This document shows, piece by piece, positions 1 through 9,463 of a stretch of 64,000 bases of DNA. The DNA comes from DYJK01 sp040755055. Its GTDB lineage: Bacteria > Bacteroidota > Ignavibacteria > Ignavibacteriales > Melioribacteraceae. The notes below the pieces were generated by a model. That model saw nothing but the letters and a program-made list of their open reading frames with translations, did no database searches and was not told the DNA's origin. The number at the start of each line of letters is the position of its first letter. Position 1 is the stretch's first letter. The translations under genes and the position numbers were made by a program. The stretch covers positions 103,498 through 167,497 of the forward strand of contig JBFMBS010000006.1 of assembly GCA_040755055.1 (NCBI GenBank), written 5' to 3'.

Positions 1-1036
1 ATATTGAACCGGGATAGTGATCCGAGATAAATTCCATTCTTTGTTTGTTGTCAAGTACATCGATTTTATTGAAGATCTTAATTTGAATTTTCTTGTGACA
101 CTCAAGTTCATGAAGCGTATCTTCAACAACTTTGATATGGTCTTCAAAGTAATCGTGTGAAATATCAATAACATGAATAATAATATCAGCATCACGGACA
201 ACATTCAACGTTGTTTTGAATGAGGCAACCAAACTATGGGGCAGTTTGCGGATAAATCCAACGGTATCGCTGAGTAATATTTTTTTGTTTTTTTCGAGTT
301 CAAGTGCCCGTGTAGTGGAATCGAGCGTCGCAAATAATTTATCTTCGGCAAGAACACCGGCATTTGTTAAACGATTTAACAGAGTCGATTTGCCGGCATT
401 TGTGTAGCCTACAAGTGTGGCAGTTAAAAATTCTTTTCTTGATGAACTCTTTGTATGCTGCTGTGCTTCAATCTTTTTTAAATTTTCCTTCAACTTGCTG
501 ATACGTGTTCTAATTAATCTGCGGTCGGTTTCAATTTGTGTTTCGCCCGGTCCCTTTGTTCCAATGCCGCCGTATTGTTTTGAAAGGTGTGTCCATGCTC
601 GTGTTAAACGGGGTAACATGTATTGTAATTGGGCCAGTTCTACTTGTGTTTTTGCTTCACGTGTCTGGGCGTGTGATGCAAATATATCAAGGATCAGTCC
701 GCTTCTATCCAGAACTTTTCGTTCGAATAATTTTTCAAGGTTACGTGTTTGTGTCGGGTTGAGGTCATCATCAAAGATAACAAGCTGGATATCGTTCAAT
801 TCGACCAGCTGGGCAATCTCCTCTGCTTTTCCTTTGCCGATAAAAAATGCCGGGTCAGGGCGATATTTATCTTGCATAATTTTAAAAACTGTTTCGGCAC
901 CGGCTGTATCGGTTAACAGCTCAAGTTCGTCGAGGTGTTCTTCAACTTGATTTTTGGAAATTTCACCGGAAGCAAGAGCAACTAAAATCGCGCGCTCTTT
1001 CGGTCTGTTTTGTAATTCAATAATAGTGGGTTTCAT
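1..1036 (-). CDS. hflX: GTPase HflX (3' end cut off by window edge)
   Basis: Ribosome-associated GTPase that in other bacteria splits or rescues stalled 70S ribosomes. I translated the minus strand from an ATG at 1036 (MKPTIIELQNRPKERAI). About 345 residues are visible. The N-terminal HflX domain carries the FIGKGKAEEI stretch and a GTKGPGETQIETDRR linker. The G domain follows, with P-loop GYTNAGKST near residue 210, DTVGF near residue 255 and NKID near residue 323. The C-terminus lies beyond base 1. The downstream-facing neighbour on the same strand (1052-3151) is 15 bases upstream, so the two may be co-transcribed. Family assignment is firm; only the missing C-terminus is unknown. Confidence 0.95.
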   Translation of the reverse strand, partial: MKPTIIELQNRPKERAILVALASGEISKNQVEEHLDELELLTDTAGAETVFKIMQDKYRPDPAFFIGKGKAEEIAQLVELNDIQLVIFDDDLNPTQTRNLEKLFERKVLDRSGLILDIFASHAQTREAKTQVELAQLQYMLPRLTRAWTHLSKQYGGIGTKGPGETQIETDRRLIRTRISKLKENLKKIEAQQHTKSSSRKEFLTATLVGYTNAGKSTLLNRLTNAGVLAEDKLFATLDSTTRALELEKNKKILLSDTVGFIRKLPHSLVASFKTTLNVVRDADIIIHVIDISHDYFEDHIKVVEDTLHELECHKKIQIKIFNKIDVLDNKQRMEFISDHYPGSI

Positions 1037-1051
1037 ACATTCGCTAAAATT

Positions 1052-3151
1052 TTATTTGGTTATCTCAACAATATCTTTTTTGGAATTTCGGGCAACAAAC
1101 ATCTCAACTAGTGCCAGAACAAGTGCGGCGATAATAAATAGTTTCCAGAGTTCTGAACCGTACCTTGATTCATAAATAATTTTTTGTAAATCGTCGCCGG
1201 GCCCGGTATAGGTTATGCTTCCTTTGAAATTGATCTTATCGAAATAGTCATCCAATTCCGACTCGCTTAATTTTTCTATATTGGATTCGTTCATATCATG
1301 ATTAACCGGGATGTAATCCAATAGTCTGCCGCCTGAATAAAATTTGTATGTACCGGTATTACCGGTGTTTTTGTATTCCAAATAATTTTTATTGTATAGT
1401 GTATCCGAATCAATGAATTCTGTTTTATTGCCAGGTGCAACAATTTTAATGTTGCCGGATGTTAACCCGTTGATATCGGCAAGCATCGTATGCCCGGCGG
1501 TAATTTCTTTTTCATCTTTGGATTTTGACGAGACGTACATTAATGATTTATAGATAAGCGGAGCGAATAAAGCTTTAACCGGAAAATTATTCCAGCCAAG
1601 TAAAGGTGCTGAACTGAAATTTAATATTCTGCCCGATCCTAATTTGTACTCGCTTAGGAAACTCGATTTGTCATACAAGGAAATTATATTTCTTCCGTTG
1701 CTTCCCGGGAAAGTTCGGAAGTAATTATATATATCCGGTGAATCAATGCCTTGTCTTGAGTTCCCCTCAAATAGATCGGCAAGTACCGGGTGATTCAGAT
1801 CCGCCTTATCAAATTGAGTTGATAATTCAGTCGAACCGGGTTTGCCGATAATCGAAACCGGCGAAGTTATTCCCAACATATGAGAAATATTTTGGTAACT
1901 GCTCAATGTAGTTTTTGAACCCGGGAATAAAATTAAACCTCCGCCGGAAGAAACAAAGTTAACAAGCTTATCGTTTTGTGAAATTTTTTCGGGTACAAAG
2001 AGAATTAATGCATCGTATTTGGATAAATCTTGAGAGGAAAGTTGAGAGGAAGAAATTTCAGTTAATTGTATAAACTGTGACTGGCTGCCGATTGCCAGTT
2101 TAATAAATTTTGAATCATCATTAACATCGTTTACAATCAAAACCGAATAATGGTCGGGCAAGAATAAACATGTAAATCTTTTATTATCGTCAAGAATATC
2201 ATCGTCTTCAAGTTCTACATAAACATCAACCAAACCGGTATCAGCGAGGGTCGTTTCGAAATTAAACTCCCTTGTTTCGTCCGGTAGAAGAGAAACATTT
2301 TGCTGTGCGCTTCTTCTACCGTTGATAAATAACGATGCCACGCTGTTGCTGACCGGGATGGCTGAGTAGTTTGTAATACCGGAAGTAAAACTTATAGTTT
2401 TATTTTTTTCAATTATTTGGTTGTTAAGTTTAAGTTGATCAATCCCCAGGTTCTGTATTGATTTATCATTGTACGAGATAATAAAAATTCGAATGTTTTC
2501 CCCGAACAAATTATTTAGGTCCGAGAGCTCGTTAATTGAGTTGTACAATCTGCTCTTTTGCAAATCTGTGAAAATGTAAATCTCTTTGTTAAAATTTTTC
2601 GAGTCGTATAAAATATTTCCGGCTTTGACAAGTGTTTCGTTTAGAGTCGGACTATTCTGGGTTATTTGTATTTCGTCAATTGCGTTTTTAACTATATCGA
2701 AGTTTGTTTTTAGAGATAGATCAATGTTGGAACCGGCAGCAAACGGAAGTGCCGCAATTTCGTCACCGTCATCAAACTTAGTAAGTAAATTTTTAGCAAT
2801 CTGTTTTGACTGATTTAAATACGTACCGTAATCACCAATTACCGACATGCTGAAAGTATTATCAATCATGAATATTGCAGAAGTTTTTGCTTTACCGGAA
2901 GTAAATGGAAACGATTTAACCGTTGGTCTTGCAAATGCCAGCACAAGCGAGGCGATGATTAATACACGCAAAAGCAGCAGCAGCCACTGTTTGAGTTTGA
3001 TCCTTCTGATCTTGGTTTTTTGTAGTTCTTTTAAAAATGCAAGCGTGCTGAAATTTATCTTCTTCAGTTTTCGCAAATTTAAAAAGTGCAGTACAATAGG
3101 AATTGATGCTGCCAATAGACCGAATAAAACTGCCGGGTTTAAAAATGTCAT
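1052..3151 (-). CDS. BatA/VWA-domain membrane protein
   Basis: 699-residue membrane-anchored protein of the BatA/aerotolerance-like class common in Bacteroidota. An N-terminal BatA domain (residues 1-80) begins MTFLNPAVLFGLLAASIPIV and has two hydrophobic segments at about 5-25 and 55-75. A von Willebrand A domain follows; its metal site is degenerate (DNTFSMS from D97, where DxSxS is canonical). The C-terminus has one membrane helix (about 670-690) and a short basic tail. Most of the chain should be periplasmic. Function is not known precisely; family members are discussed as envelope or stress factors. No chaperone MoxR ATPase lies next to it here. Its start is separated from the glycosyltransferase upstream by a 127-base gap holding a hairpin. 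Confidence 0.85.
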   Translation of the reverse strand: MTFLNPAVLFGLLAASIPIVLHFLNLRKLKKINFSTLAFLKELQKTKIRRIKLKQWLLLLLRVLIIASLVLAFARPTVKSFPFTSGKAKTSAIFMIDNTFSMSVIGDYGTYLNQSKQIAKNLLTKFDDGDEIAALPFAAGSNIDLSLKTNFDIVKNAIDEIQITQNSPTLNETLVKAGNILYDSKNFNKEIYIFTDLQKSRLYNSINELSDLNNLFGENIRIFIISYNDKSIQNLGIDQLKLNNQIIEKNKTISFTSGITNYSAIPVSNSVASLFINGRRSAQQNVSLLPDETREFNFETTLADTGLVDVYVELEDDDILDDNKRFTCLFLPDHYSVLIVNDVNDDSKFIKLAIGSQSQFIQLTEISSSQLSSQDLSKYDALILFVPEKISQNDKLVNFVSSGGGLILFPGSKTTLSSYQNISHMLGITSPVSIIGKPGSTELSTQFDKADLNHPVLADLFEGNSRQGIDSPDIYNYFRTFPGSNGRNIISLYDKSSFLSEYKLGSGRILNFSSAPLLGWNNFPVKALFAPLIYKSLMYVSSKSKDEKEITAGHTMLADINGLTSGNIKIVAPGNKTEFIDSDTLYNKNYLEYKNTGNTGTYKFYSGGRLLDYIPVNHDMNESNIEKLSESELDDYFDKINFKGSITYTGPGDDLQKIIYESRYGSELWKLFIIAALVLALVEMFVARNSKKDIVEITK

Positions 3152-3228
3152 TTAAAATTTTGTTAATGGTTATAAAAAAATTTTTTGTGTTGTTTCAATG
3201 TAATCCTTAAAAGAATAGAACGCGGATA

Positions 3229-3248
3229 AAATCCGATCCGGCGGATTT
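3229..3248. terminator. AAATCCG/CGGATTT hairpin downstream of glycosyltransferase
   Basis: AAATCCG at 3229-3235 pairs with CGGATTT at 3242-3248. It lies just past the stop of the minus-strand glycosyltransferase gene and is part of a dispersed intergenic repeat, since a similar stretch occurs inverted near 59742-59770. It could act as a terminator, but no strong U-run follows on the minus strand. Confidence 0.4.
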
Positions 3249-3278
3249 TTGCGGATTAAACAACACCATTTCGATAAT

Positions 3279-4391
3279 TCAACTCATTACGCGTTCATAA
3301 ATTTTTATCAACTTATCTGTAAAGATTTCGAGATCAAACATTTCAACAGCACGTTTGCGAGCTGCAATGCCGAATGATTTCCGTGTTTCGGGCGACAAAA
3401 TCAGCTTCTCAATTTTGTGCGTTAAATCTTCCCAATTTTGTTTCTCGAATAAATATGATGTTATACCATCGACAGCAATATCCAGCACTCCATCGGAGTT
3501 TGAGCATACCGATGGTTTTTCCATGCTCATTGCTTCAACCAATGCCAAACCAAATGCCTCTGCATGCGACGGAAAAACAAAAATATCCATAGCAGCATAA
3601 ATTTCAGGTGTATCCTTTCTGAACCCGGTGAGTATGGTTTTATTAGATACATTAAGTGTTTTAGCAAGTGTTTTAATTTTCTCGGCGTACAAGTCTTCAC
3701 CTTTGCTTGGCTCACCTACAATCATAAAACGAAGGTTGTTATGCTTAGCGAGTAAATTCCCGGCTGCATACAAAAATTCCTCATGCCCCTTGCCGGGACT
3801 AAATCGCGCAGTCATTCCAATTAACAATTCATTTTCTAAAATGTTAAATTCATTCCTAACTTTTGATCTGTCAACTTTTTCGGGGTCAAATTTTTTAGTA
3901 TTGATTCCGTTGTGAAGCAATAAAATCTTTTCTTCAGGCAATGGTGTTGTATCAATTAAATTTTTTTTGATTACGTTGCTAATGGCCAGTGTAAAAGTAA
4001 CGCGGTTATAAATCCATTTGTGAAAAATATCTTTTTTCTTAATGAATGAACCGACATGCTTGGATAAAATTAAAGGCGCTTTGTTGCCGGCAATTTTTAA
4101 TGCCGGTACAACTAACCAGAGGTCTTGTGAACCGCCTGAATGGATTAAATCATAACTCTTCTTTTTGATTTCTTTTGCAAAAGAAATTACTTCAGCCGGA
4201 TGAAAATAATTTTTAAAAGCGGATGTAATGATTCTAAAATTTTCATTTTCCGCCTCTTTGTGAAAACGTGATTGGTTATAGCAGAGAATCTCTACATCAT
4301 AATTTTGTTTTCTAAGCTGTATGGCGGTGAGCAGTGTGTACATTTCCATTCCGCCCCAGCTTCTTGATAAACATGTAATAAGAATTTTCAT
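3279..4391 (-). CDS. Family 4 glycosyltransferase
   Basis: 370-residue GT-B fold glycosyltransferase (GT4/Glycos_transf_1). The N-terminal half starts MKILITCLSRSWGGMEMYTL, a typical nucleotide-sugar/acceptor domain opening. The C-terminal half has the TARFSPGKGHEEFL strand-loop and the E-x7-E type motif HAEAFGLALVEAM, which binds the donor sugar nucleotide. I chose the ATG at 4391; a TTG one codon earlier is also possible. The ATG overlaps the TGA of the upstream SpoIID-like gene by one base (TGATG), so the two are probably translationally coupled. Substrate cannot be told from sequence; a role in cell-surface polysaccharide or lipid glycosylation is an inference. Confidence 0.88.
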   Translation of the reverse strand: MKILITCLSRSWGGMEMYTLLTAIQLRKQNYDVEILCYNQSRFHKEAENENFRIITSAFKNYFHPAEVISFAKEIKKKSYDLIHSGGSQDLWLVVPALKIAGNKAPLILSKHVGSFIKKKDIFHKWIYNRVTFTLAISNVIKKNLIDTTPLPEEKILLLHNGINTKKFDPEKVDRSKVRNEFNILENELLIGMTARFSPGKGHEEFLYAAGNLLAKHNNLRFMIVGEPSKGEDLYAEKIKTLAKTLNVSNKTILTGFRKDTPEIYAAMDIFVFPSHAEAFGLALVEAMSMEKPSVCSNSDGVLDIAVDGITSYLFEKQNWEDLTHKIEKLILSPETRKSFGIAARKRAVEMFDLEIFTDKLIKIYERVMS

Positions 4392-5719
4392 CAATAGATT
4401 TTCTGAATTTGAGCGCCTTTGAAGTAATGAACCAATATCTCATCGAATCCGTATCCGATTTCACCCATAACAGCCGCACCTATCTGGCATAGTCCTACTC
4501 CGTGTCCCCACCCGGCGCCTTGTAGAATGATTTTCTGTGGAATATTTTTTACAAAATTTTCTTTGATTACTATGAAGCATGAACTATACAAATGAGATTT
4601 CGAAAGTGTTCTTCTTATCTCAAGCTCTTTGCCAACCATTAGTTCTTTTTTGGTGCCAACGATTTTTAATTTTTTTATTCGGCCTGAATAACCGCGTTCT
4701 ACCGGTATAAGATCTTTAATCTCACCAAAATCGATTCCGCTTTTTGATTTAATGATTGCAGATAACTCTTCCTGGGTAAATTCTATTTTCCATCGGAAAA
4801 AGTTTTGTGTCGATTGATCAAAATCAACAAGTATTTGCGAAAGGATTCTCGGATCATTGGTGTTGCAGTAAGCATGGGGATTAGATTTTATCCATCGTTC
4901 TGCATTGTTCTCTTTTGTTAAATCGTAATCGATGCCATCGAGTTCGAATTTATAATCAACGATTTGCGAGAGGTAATTGTGCCTAACCGGTTCCCAGACA
5001 TTTTCGAATGATTCTGTAATTCCGCCGCAGCATTTTGAATAACGCGCGTCGCAGATTTTGTTATCATAAATCAATACCAATCCTTCCGTGGCTCTAACAG
5101 CGTTATGAGCACTGTCGCTGATAATTTTAGTAACCCCTTGATAACGCTGGCAATGGTCATCGGCACAGAAATCATAATTAGTATGGTCTTCGCGGTCGTA
5201 CCAGCGGATCAATTCATTTTCAGTTTTGATTTCGTTTTTTGAAACCGTTTTTGTTTTCTTTTTTTCAAGCTGTGAAAGAAGCCATCCCCTTGAAACAATT
5301 GCGTGTGCTTTTAAAAGCTCTGTTGAACTATTCGGACTCATCTCCGATGAAATAACGCTGGCTAGATACTCTTCAAGAGAAATGATATTAATTGCGGTAA
5401 CTCTACCTTCTTCCCGAATGAATTTTAAGCTGCCCCGGAACCGCTGGTTCTCTTTTCTTTCCCAATGAAAATTTTTACCTATAACTACATCGCGAAGATG
5501 AAATGATTCAATTTCAAAATCGTTTGGTGTAAAGGTAATTTCATTTGAACCGGTGACAAGTGTGGAATCCCGGTAAATTTTTATTATGCCTTCATCAAAC
5601 CTGGCGGTATATCTTCCGCTCAGTTTATTCTTCAAACCGGGGTTTGTAAATTCACCGTAGAGTTCGAATTTTATTTCGCTGCTGTTTAATATTCCAATTG
5701 ATATTTGCGGTTCGGTCAT
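4391..5719 (-). CDS. SpoIID/LytB-domain protein
   Basis: 442-residue protein with the SpoIID/LytB domain, known in sporulators as a peptidoglycan-cleaving or amidase-enhancing domain and present in many non-sporulating Bacteroidota. Visible motifs are SVISSEMSPNSSTELLKAHA (about residue 115-135), SRGWLLSQ, and the C-terminal GAGWGHGVGLCQIGAAVMG, the family signature. There is no obvious signal peptide at the chosen ATG (MTEPQISIG), unusual for a cell-wall protein; a different start was not found. It is the first gene of a two-gene unit with the glycosyltransferase. A cell-wall role is likely; the exact reaction is unknown. Confidence 0.85.
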   Translation of the reverse strand: MTEPQISIGILNSSEIKFELYGEFTNPGLKNKLSGRYTARFDEGIIKIYRDSTLVTGSNEITFTPNDFEIESFHLRDVVIGKNFHWERKENQRFRGSLKFIREEGRVTAINIISLEEYLASVISSEMSPNSSTELLKAHAIVSRGWLLSQLEKKKTKTVSKNEIKTENELIRWYDREDHTNYDFCADDHCQRYQGVTKIISDSAHNAVRATEGLVLIYDNKICDARYSKCCGGITESFENVWEPVRHNYLSQIVDYKFELDGIDYDLTKENNAERWIKSNPHAYCNTNDPRILSQILVDFDQSTQNFFRWKIEFTQEELSAIIKSKSGIDFGEIKDLIPVERGYSGRIKKLKIVGTKKELMVGKELEIRRTLSKSHLYSSCFIVIKENFVKNIPQKIILQGAGWGHGVGLCQIGAAVMGEIGYGFDEILVHYFKGAQIQKIY

Positions 5720-5865
5720 CTTTCCAACGTGTTATTATCCGGGTCGAAATATAAGAACGAAGTCAGAAAATAGGTAGGCAGAAGAAACCCCTTTATTAAT
5801 CAAGAAAGAAGATTTTCCGCATAAAATAGGATTTCTTATCTTTGATTAACAAAATTACAAAGTAT

Positions 5866-6750
5866 ATGAATTATAGAGTACTTCTATTTTATAAATATGT
5901 TCGGTTTGCCGAACCGGAGAATTTTCAAAAGGAACATCTGAAATTCTGTTCCAGGAATGATATACTCGGCAGAGTTTGGATTTCCCGTGAAGGTATTAAC
6001 GCAACAGTTTCAGGCACAGTTGAGAATATCTTAAAGTATAAGAATGAAATAAGAAAGTACCCGGAGTTCTCCGATATCTGGTTTAAAGAAGATGAGCATA
6101 ACGAACATGCGTTTAAGAAAATTCATGTGCGAATCAAGAACGAAATTGTGAATGCGAGTTTTGGCGAAGTTGATCTTTCTAAAACCGCGAGACGCTTGCA
6201 GCCGGAAGAACTTAACGATTTTTATGAGAGCGGAAAAGATTTTGTGATCATAGATGCTCGTAACGATTATGAAAGTGATATCGGCAAGTTTAAAAATGCT
6301 ATTACGCCACTGATGGATACTTTCCGTGATTGGCCTAAAATTGTTGAAGAGCTTGAACAGTACAAAGACAAAACTATTGTTACTTACTGCACCGGAGGCA
6401 TAAGGTGTGAAAAAGCTTCGGCATATTTAGTTGAAAGAGGATTCAAAGATGTTTACCAGATGAACGGCGGTATATGGAATTACATAACGCAGCATCCGGA
6501 TAAATATTGGGAAGGATCGGTATTTGTTTTTGATGAACGCCGGATTGTTACACCGAACACGAAAGATGAAATAAAACATATCGGTAAATGTTATTACTGC
6601 GGAAAACCAACCTCGTATTATATCAATTGCCACAACCAGGATTGCGATAAGATGCTTTTAACTTGTCACGAATGTAAGGTTGAGAATAATTATAGCTGTT
6701 CCGAAGAATGCCGCCACGCACCAAATAGAAGAAAAATTTATCATGGTTAA
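5866..6750 (+). CDS. trhO: tRNA uridine(34) hydroxylase, rhodanese-fold
   Basis: 294-residue cytosolic protein of the TrhO/YceA (UPF0176) family, which hydroxylates U34 of tRNA on the way to 5-methoxyuridine-type modifications. The N-terminal acylphosphatase-like part (MNYRVLLFYKYVRFAEPE) is followed by a rhodanese domain (about 125-225) with active-site loop CTGGIRCEKA. A cysteine-rich tail (CYYCGKPTSYYINC, CDKMLLTCHEC, CSEECRH) probably binds zinc. I start at ATG 5866, where family homology begins; an in-frame TTG at 5842 would add eight residues. It is monocistronic between a minus-strand gene and the CRISPR locus and is followed by a hairpin. Confidence 0.93.
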   Translation: MNYRVLLFYKYVRFAEPENFQKEHLKFCSRNDILGRVWISREGINATVSGTVENILKYKNEIRKYPEFSDIWFKEDEHNEHAFKKIHVRIKNEIVNASFGEVDLSKTARRLQPEELNDFYESGKDFVIIDARNDYESDIGKFKNAITPLMDTFRDWPKIVEELEQYKDKTIVTYCTGGIRCEKASAYLVERGFKDVYQMNGGIWNYITQHPDKYWEGSVFVFDERRIVTPNTKDEIKHIGKCYYCGKPTSYYINCHNQDCDKMLLTCHECKVENNYSCSEECRHAPNRRKIYHG

Positions 6751-6759
6751 ATATAAGTA

Positions 6760-6780
6760 GAGTAGATTTTCAATCTGCTC
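6760..6780 (+). terminator. Hairpin after trhO
   Basis: GAGTAGATT (6760-6768) pairs, with one G-T pair, with AATCTGCTC (6772-6780) over a three-base loop, 10 bases after the trhO stop. The same stem occurs after the 21239-22024 gene (22033-22053), which suggests a reused terminator-like element. Confidence 0.55.
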
Positions 6781-6893
6781 ATAAAAAACACAAATTATTT
6801 CCTATCAAATCATCAACCTCAAGTGTAAAGATTATGAAAAGTTCTTTACCGAGGTATTCAGCAATATAAGCTGTCTTAAAATATTTCTGTTGA
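6781..6893 (+). promoter_or_regulatory. Upstream region of the CRISPR-Cas operon
   Basis: 113 bases between the trhO hairpin and the first cas-operon gene. This must hold the promoter of a roughly 11.7-kb operon, but I see no convincing promoter boxes. A tiny ORF (ATG at 6834, 11 codons) ends at 6869 and is probably meaningless. No Shine-Dalgarno is visible before the ATG at 6894. Confidence 0.3.
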
Positions 6894-9452
6894 ATGTTAA
6901 ATATTTATAAATTAAGTTCAATTAGAAATTCATACCACTATGACGGAGACGATGCTTTGACTATTGCTGACGCTCCTAACCAACAAACCAATAAAAAATA
7001 TGTTTTTTTCCTTGGCGGTAATGACGCCGAGATGGAAACTATCAGGCAACTCTTAATTGAACAGAAACAAAAATGTTTTGATAAACATTTAACCTGGGGT
7101 GCTAAGTTAAGTGAATATCAGTCCGGACTCTCACAATTAACCCAGGATGAAACGCCGGTATTAGTAGAACTTAAACTCGATATACCTTATCCGGCGAATG
7201 CAATTATTGTTGATCACCATAATGAATGTGCCGGAGCTGATAAAAAGACTTCCATCGAGCAGATCGCAGAATTATTGAACATCAAGCTTGATCGCTGGCA
7301 ACAATTGATATCTGCAAACGATAAAGCTTATATAGAGGGGATGAAGGTAATCGGGGCATCTCAAGAAGAAATTGATATGGTTAGAAAGTTTGATCGAAGA
7401 TGTCAAGGAATTATGGAAGATGATGAAATACTATCATTAGAATCAATCAAGCATCATTCGAAAATCCTTACAGATAATGCAATTCTAGTCAATAGTTTAA
7501 TTTCGAAAACTTCAGCCATTACAGATTACTTATATCTGCACTATAAACACATTTTTATAACTACACCTGACAAAAAATTGGTTTATAGCAGTTGTAATAA
7601 AATTATTCAGAAATTAATTGATCGCTATAAAGAACTAAAAGAAGTCGATAACGCGGTTCAATATTGGTATGGTGGCAATTTACCATTTAGCGGATATTTT
7701 GGTGCAAATCAGAAATTAGAGGAAGAGGAAATAAAACAAATGATTCAAGAAGAAATTTATTCACAGCACATTTTCATATTTCCTTTCAGAGTAAATCTAA
7801 AGAATAATAATCAGGATTTATTTTTAAAGAAGGTTAAGAACAGATATGAAAAACATATTTTTTGGACGTTTAGGCAAGCCGACTTCCCAAAAGATATAGA
7901 TGAAAGTTTATTGTTTAGTGAACAAATTAATTTTTATAACGAGTGCAAATATTTTTACGATTATGTTATTAATTCGCTTTATAACAACAATGCTGATATT
8001 AAAAATGAAACAATAAACCTTTATTATGAACATCAATGTGAATGCAATTCTAAATTTGTTATAACACTCAACGATAATAGAAATAATCCCTACGAATTAG
8101 AGGTGGAAGATTTATCGCTTAGGTTTTTTGACCAGGGAATAGGATTATTAACGATTCAGTTATTAAACAAAAAGTATAAATCGGTTTATGATATTTTAAA
8201 GATCAATGATTTTGGTAGAAGAATTTATCCGCAATATTTAAATGTACCTTCTGAAAAATATCCAACACCTATTGATGCGTCTAAGGATACTTTCTTTGCA
8301 GATTCTATATTTTTTGATGTAGGGTCTATCAATAAGAAACAAGATTTTACAACGTCATACTTCTTAAAAAGTAAAAACCAGCTAGCAGAATATATACTTG
8401 AACTACTTAGGCCATTAGAATACAATGAAATCAAACCGATAATTGATGACAGAATGTTCACGTTATGCTGGTTCGGATGTGACTTTTTTATTAACAACAT
8501 AAACTCCTATTCGTTAAAGAAAAAGCTTTATAGATACGCAGATTCCAAATTATGGTATCAATACATTTTTATTGATGGAAAGAACCCCGGTATTGCTAAT
8601 AAGAATATGATGAGGGAGCTAAATATTAAAACTACTTACGATCGTTTTGTTGAATTAGGTACTTTGTATGGATTAAGCAGATATAGTTTTGTTTGCTTAA
8701 CAAACAGAAGTTTTTTTGGAACAGAAATAGTCCGGCACCACATGAAAACTCTGTACTATCAGATTGCTGTGATATGCTTGGTGCAAAGAGCGAGTGTTAT
8801 CAAGTTTTTTAAGGAAATCGAGGATATAAGTGCAGCTATTCACGCCATTAAAGGTGAAGATAGATCGCTACAAAAAGATTTGAAAGAAAAGGTTGAGGAA
8901 TTAAATAAGAAGATTATCAATTTTTATGACCGTTTCTGGTTTGATGAAATTAGCGCACAAGAACAAGGAATTGAACTGTATCAAATGCTCGTAAGAAATA
9001 GTGGGATAGAGCAGCAAATAGAAAATTTAAGGGTTGAAATTGATGAACTACATAATTATGTAGATATGGTGTATGAAGGAGTAACATCAAGTAGAATTGA
9101 AACGTTGACAAGATTAGGGATTATCTTCCTACCCTTTACTTTACTTGCAGCAATAGGTGCTATAGAAGTCTATTTCATTAAAATTGGTAGTAATGCTATA
9201 TGGAATAATGTTGGTGCATTAGGGATTTTCATAAGTTCTGTTGTTTTTGTTTCGTTGATTACAAATAATCTTATAAAAGATATGAGTGGTAAAAGGAGAA
9301 AAAAAAGGAAAGATAATAAGACAAATGATGAAAATATTTATGAAGACAATCCACTGAAATTATTAATAAGGGCACTTAAATATAGCAGTGGCCCCATTTT
9401 CTGGTTCTTGTTATGGATACTTTTCTTACTTATTTACTTTTTTAATAAGTGA
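6894..9452 (+). CDS. DHH phosphoesterase-CorA fusion, type III-B CRISPR effector
   Basis: 852-residue membrane protein that opens the cas operon. The N-terminal third looks like a DHH-family phosphoesterase: YHYDGDDALTIAD near residue 17 matches motif I (DGD), and IIVDHHNECAG near residue 105 is the DHH motif. The middle is a long alpha/beta and coiled-coil region. The C-terminus is CorA-like: a helix ending RIETLTRLGIIFLPFTLL leads into membrane segments at about 742-762 and 772-793, followed by a lysine/arginine loop and a third hydrophobic segment at about 833-851. The CorA GMN signature is absent (GAI instead). In known type III-B systems CorA effectors are opened by SAM-AMP made by Cas10, and separate NrN DHH enzymes degrade SAM-AMP. 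I infer this protein is both sensor/effector and off-switch. The gene ends 11 bases before the next start. Confidence 0.8.
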   Translation: MLNIYKLSSIRNSYHYDGDDALTIADAPNQQTNKKYVFFLGGNDAEMETIRQLLIEQKQKCFDKHLTWGAKLSEYQSGLSQLTQDETPVLVELKLDIPYPANAIIVDHHNECAGADKKTSIEQIAELLNIKLDRWQQLISANDKAYIEGMKVIGASQEEIDMVRKFDRRCQGIMEDDEILSLESIKHHSKILTDNAILVNSLISKTSAITDYLYLHYKHIFITTPDKKLVYSSCNKIIQKLIDRYKELKEVDNAVQYWYGGNLPFSGYFGANQKLEEEEIKQMIQEEIYSQHIFIFPFRVNLKNNNQDLFLKKVKNRYEKHIFWTFRQADFPKDIDESLLFSEQINFYNECKYFYDYVINSLYNNNADIKNETINLYYEHQCECNSKFVITLNDNRNNPYELEVEDLSLRFFDQGIGLLTIQLLNKKYKSVYDILKINDFGRRIYPQYLNVPSEKYPTPIDASKDTFFADSIFFDVGSINKKQDFTTSYFLKSKNQLAEYILELLRPLEYNEIKPIIDDRMFTLCWFGCDFFINNINSYSLKKKLYRYADSKLWYQYIFIDGKNPGIANKNMMRELNIKTTYDRFVELGTLYGLSRYSFVCLTNRSFFGTEIVRHHMKTLYYQIAVICLVQRASVIKFFKEIEDISAAIHAIKGEDRSLQKDLKEKVEELNKKIINFYDRFWFDEISAQEQGIELYQMLVRNSGIEQQIENLRVEIDELHNYVDMVYEGVTSSRIETLTRLGIIFLPFTLLAAIGAIEVYFIKIGSNAIWNNVGALGIFISSVVFVSLITNNLIKDMSGKRRKKRKDNKTNDENIYEDNPLKLLIRALKYSSGPIFWFLLWILFLLIYFFNK

Positions 9453-9463
9453 ATGGAGATGTT

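Noticed and set aside
216..950. Plus-strand frames in the first kilobase
   Set aside because: They are shadows of hflX on the minus strand, which has full GTPase motifs.
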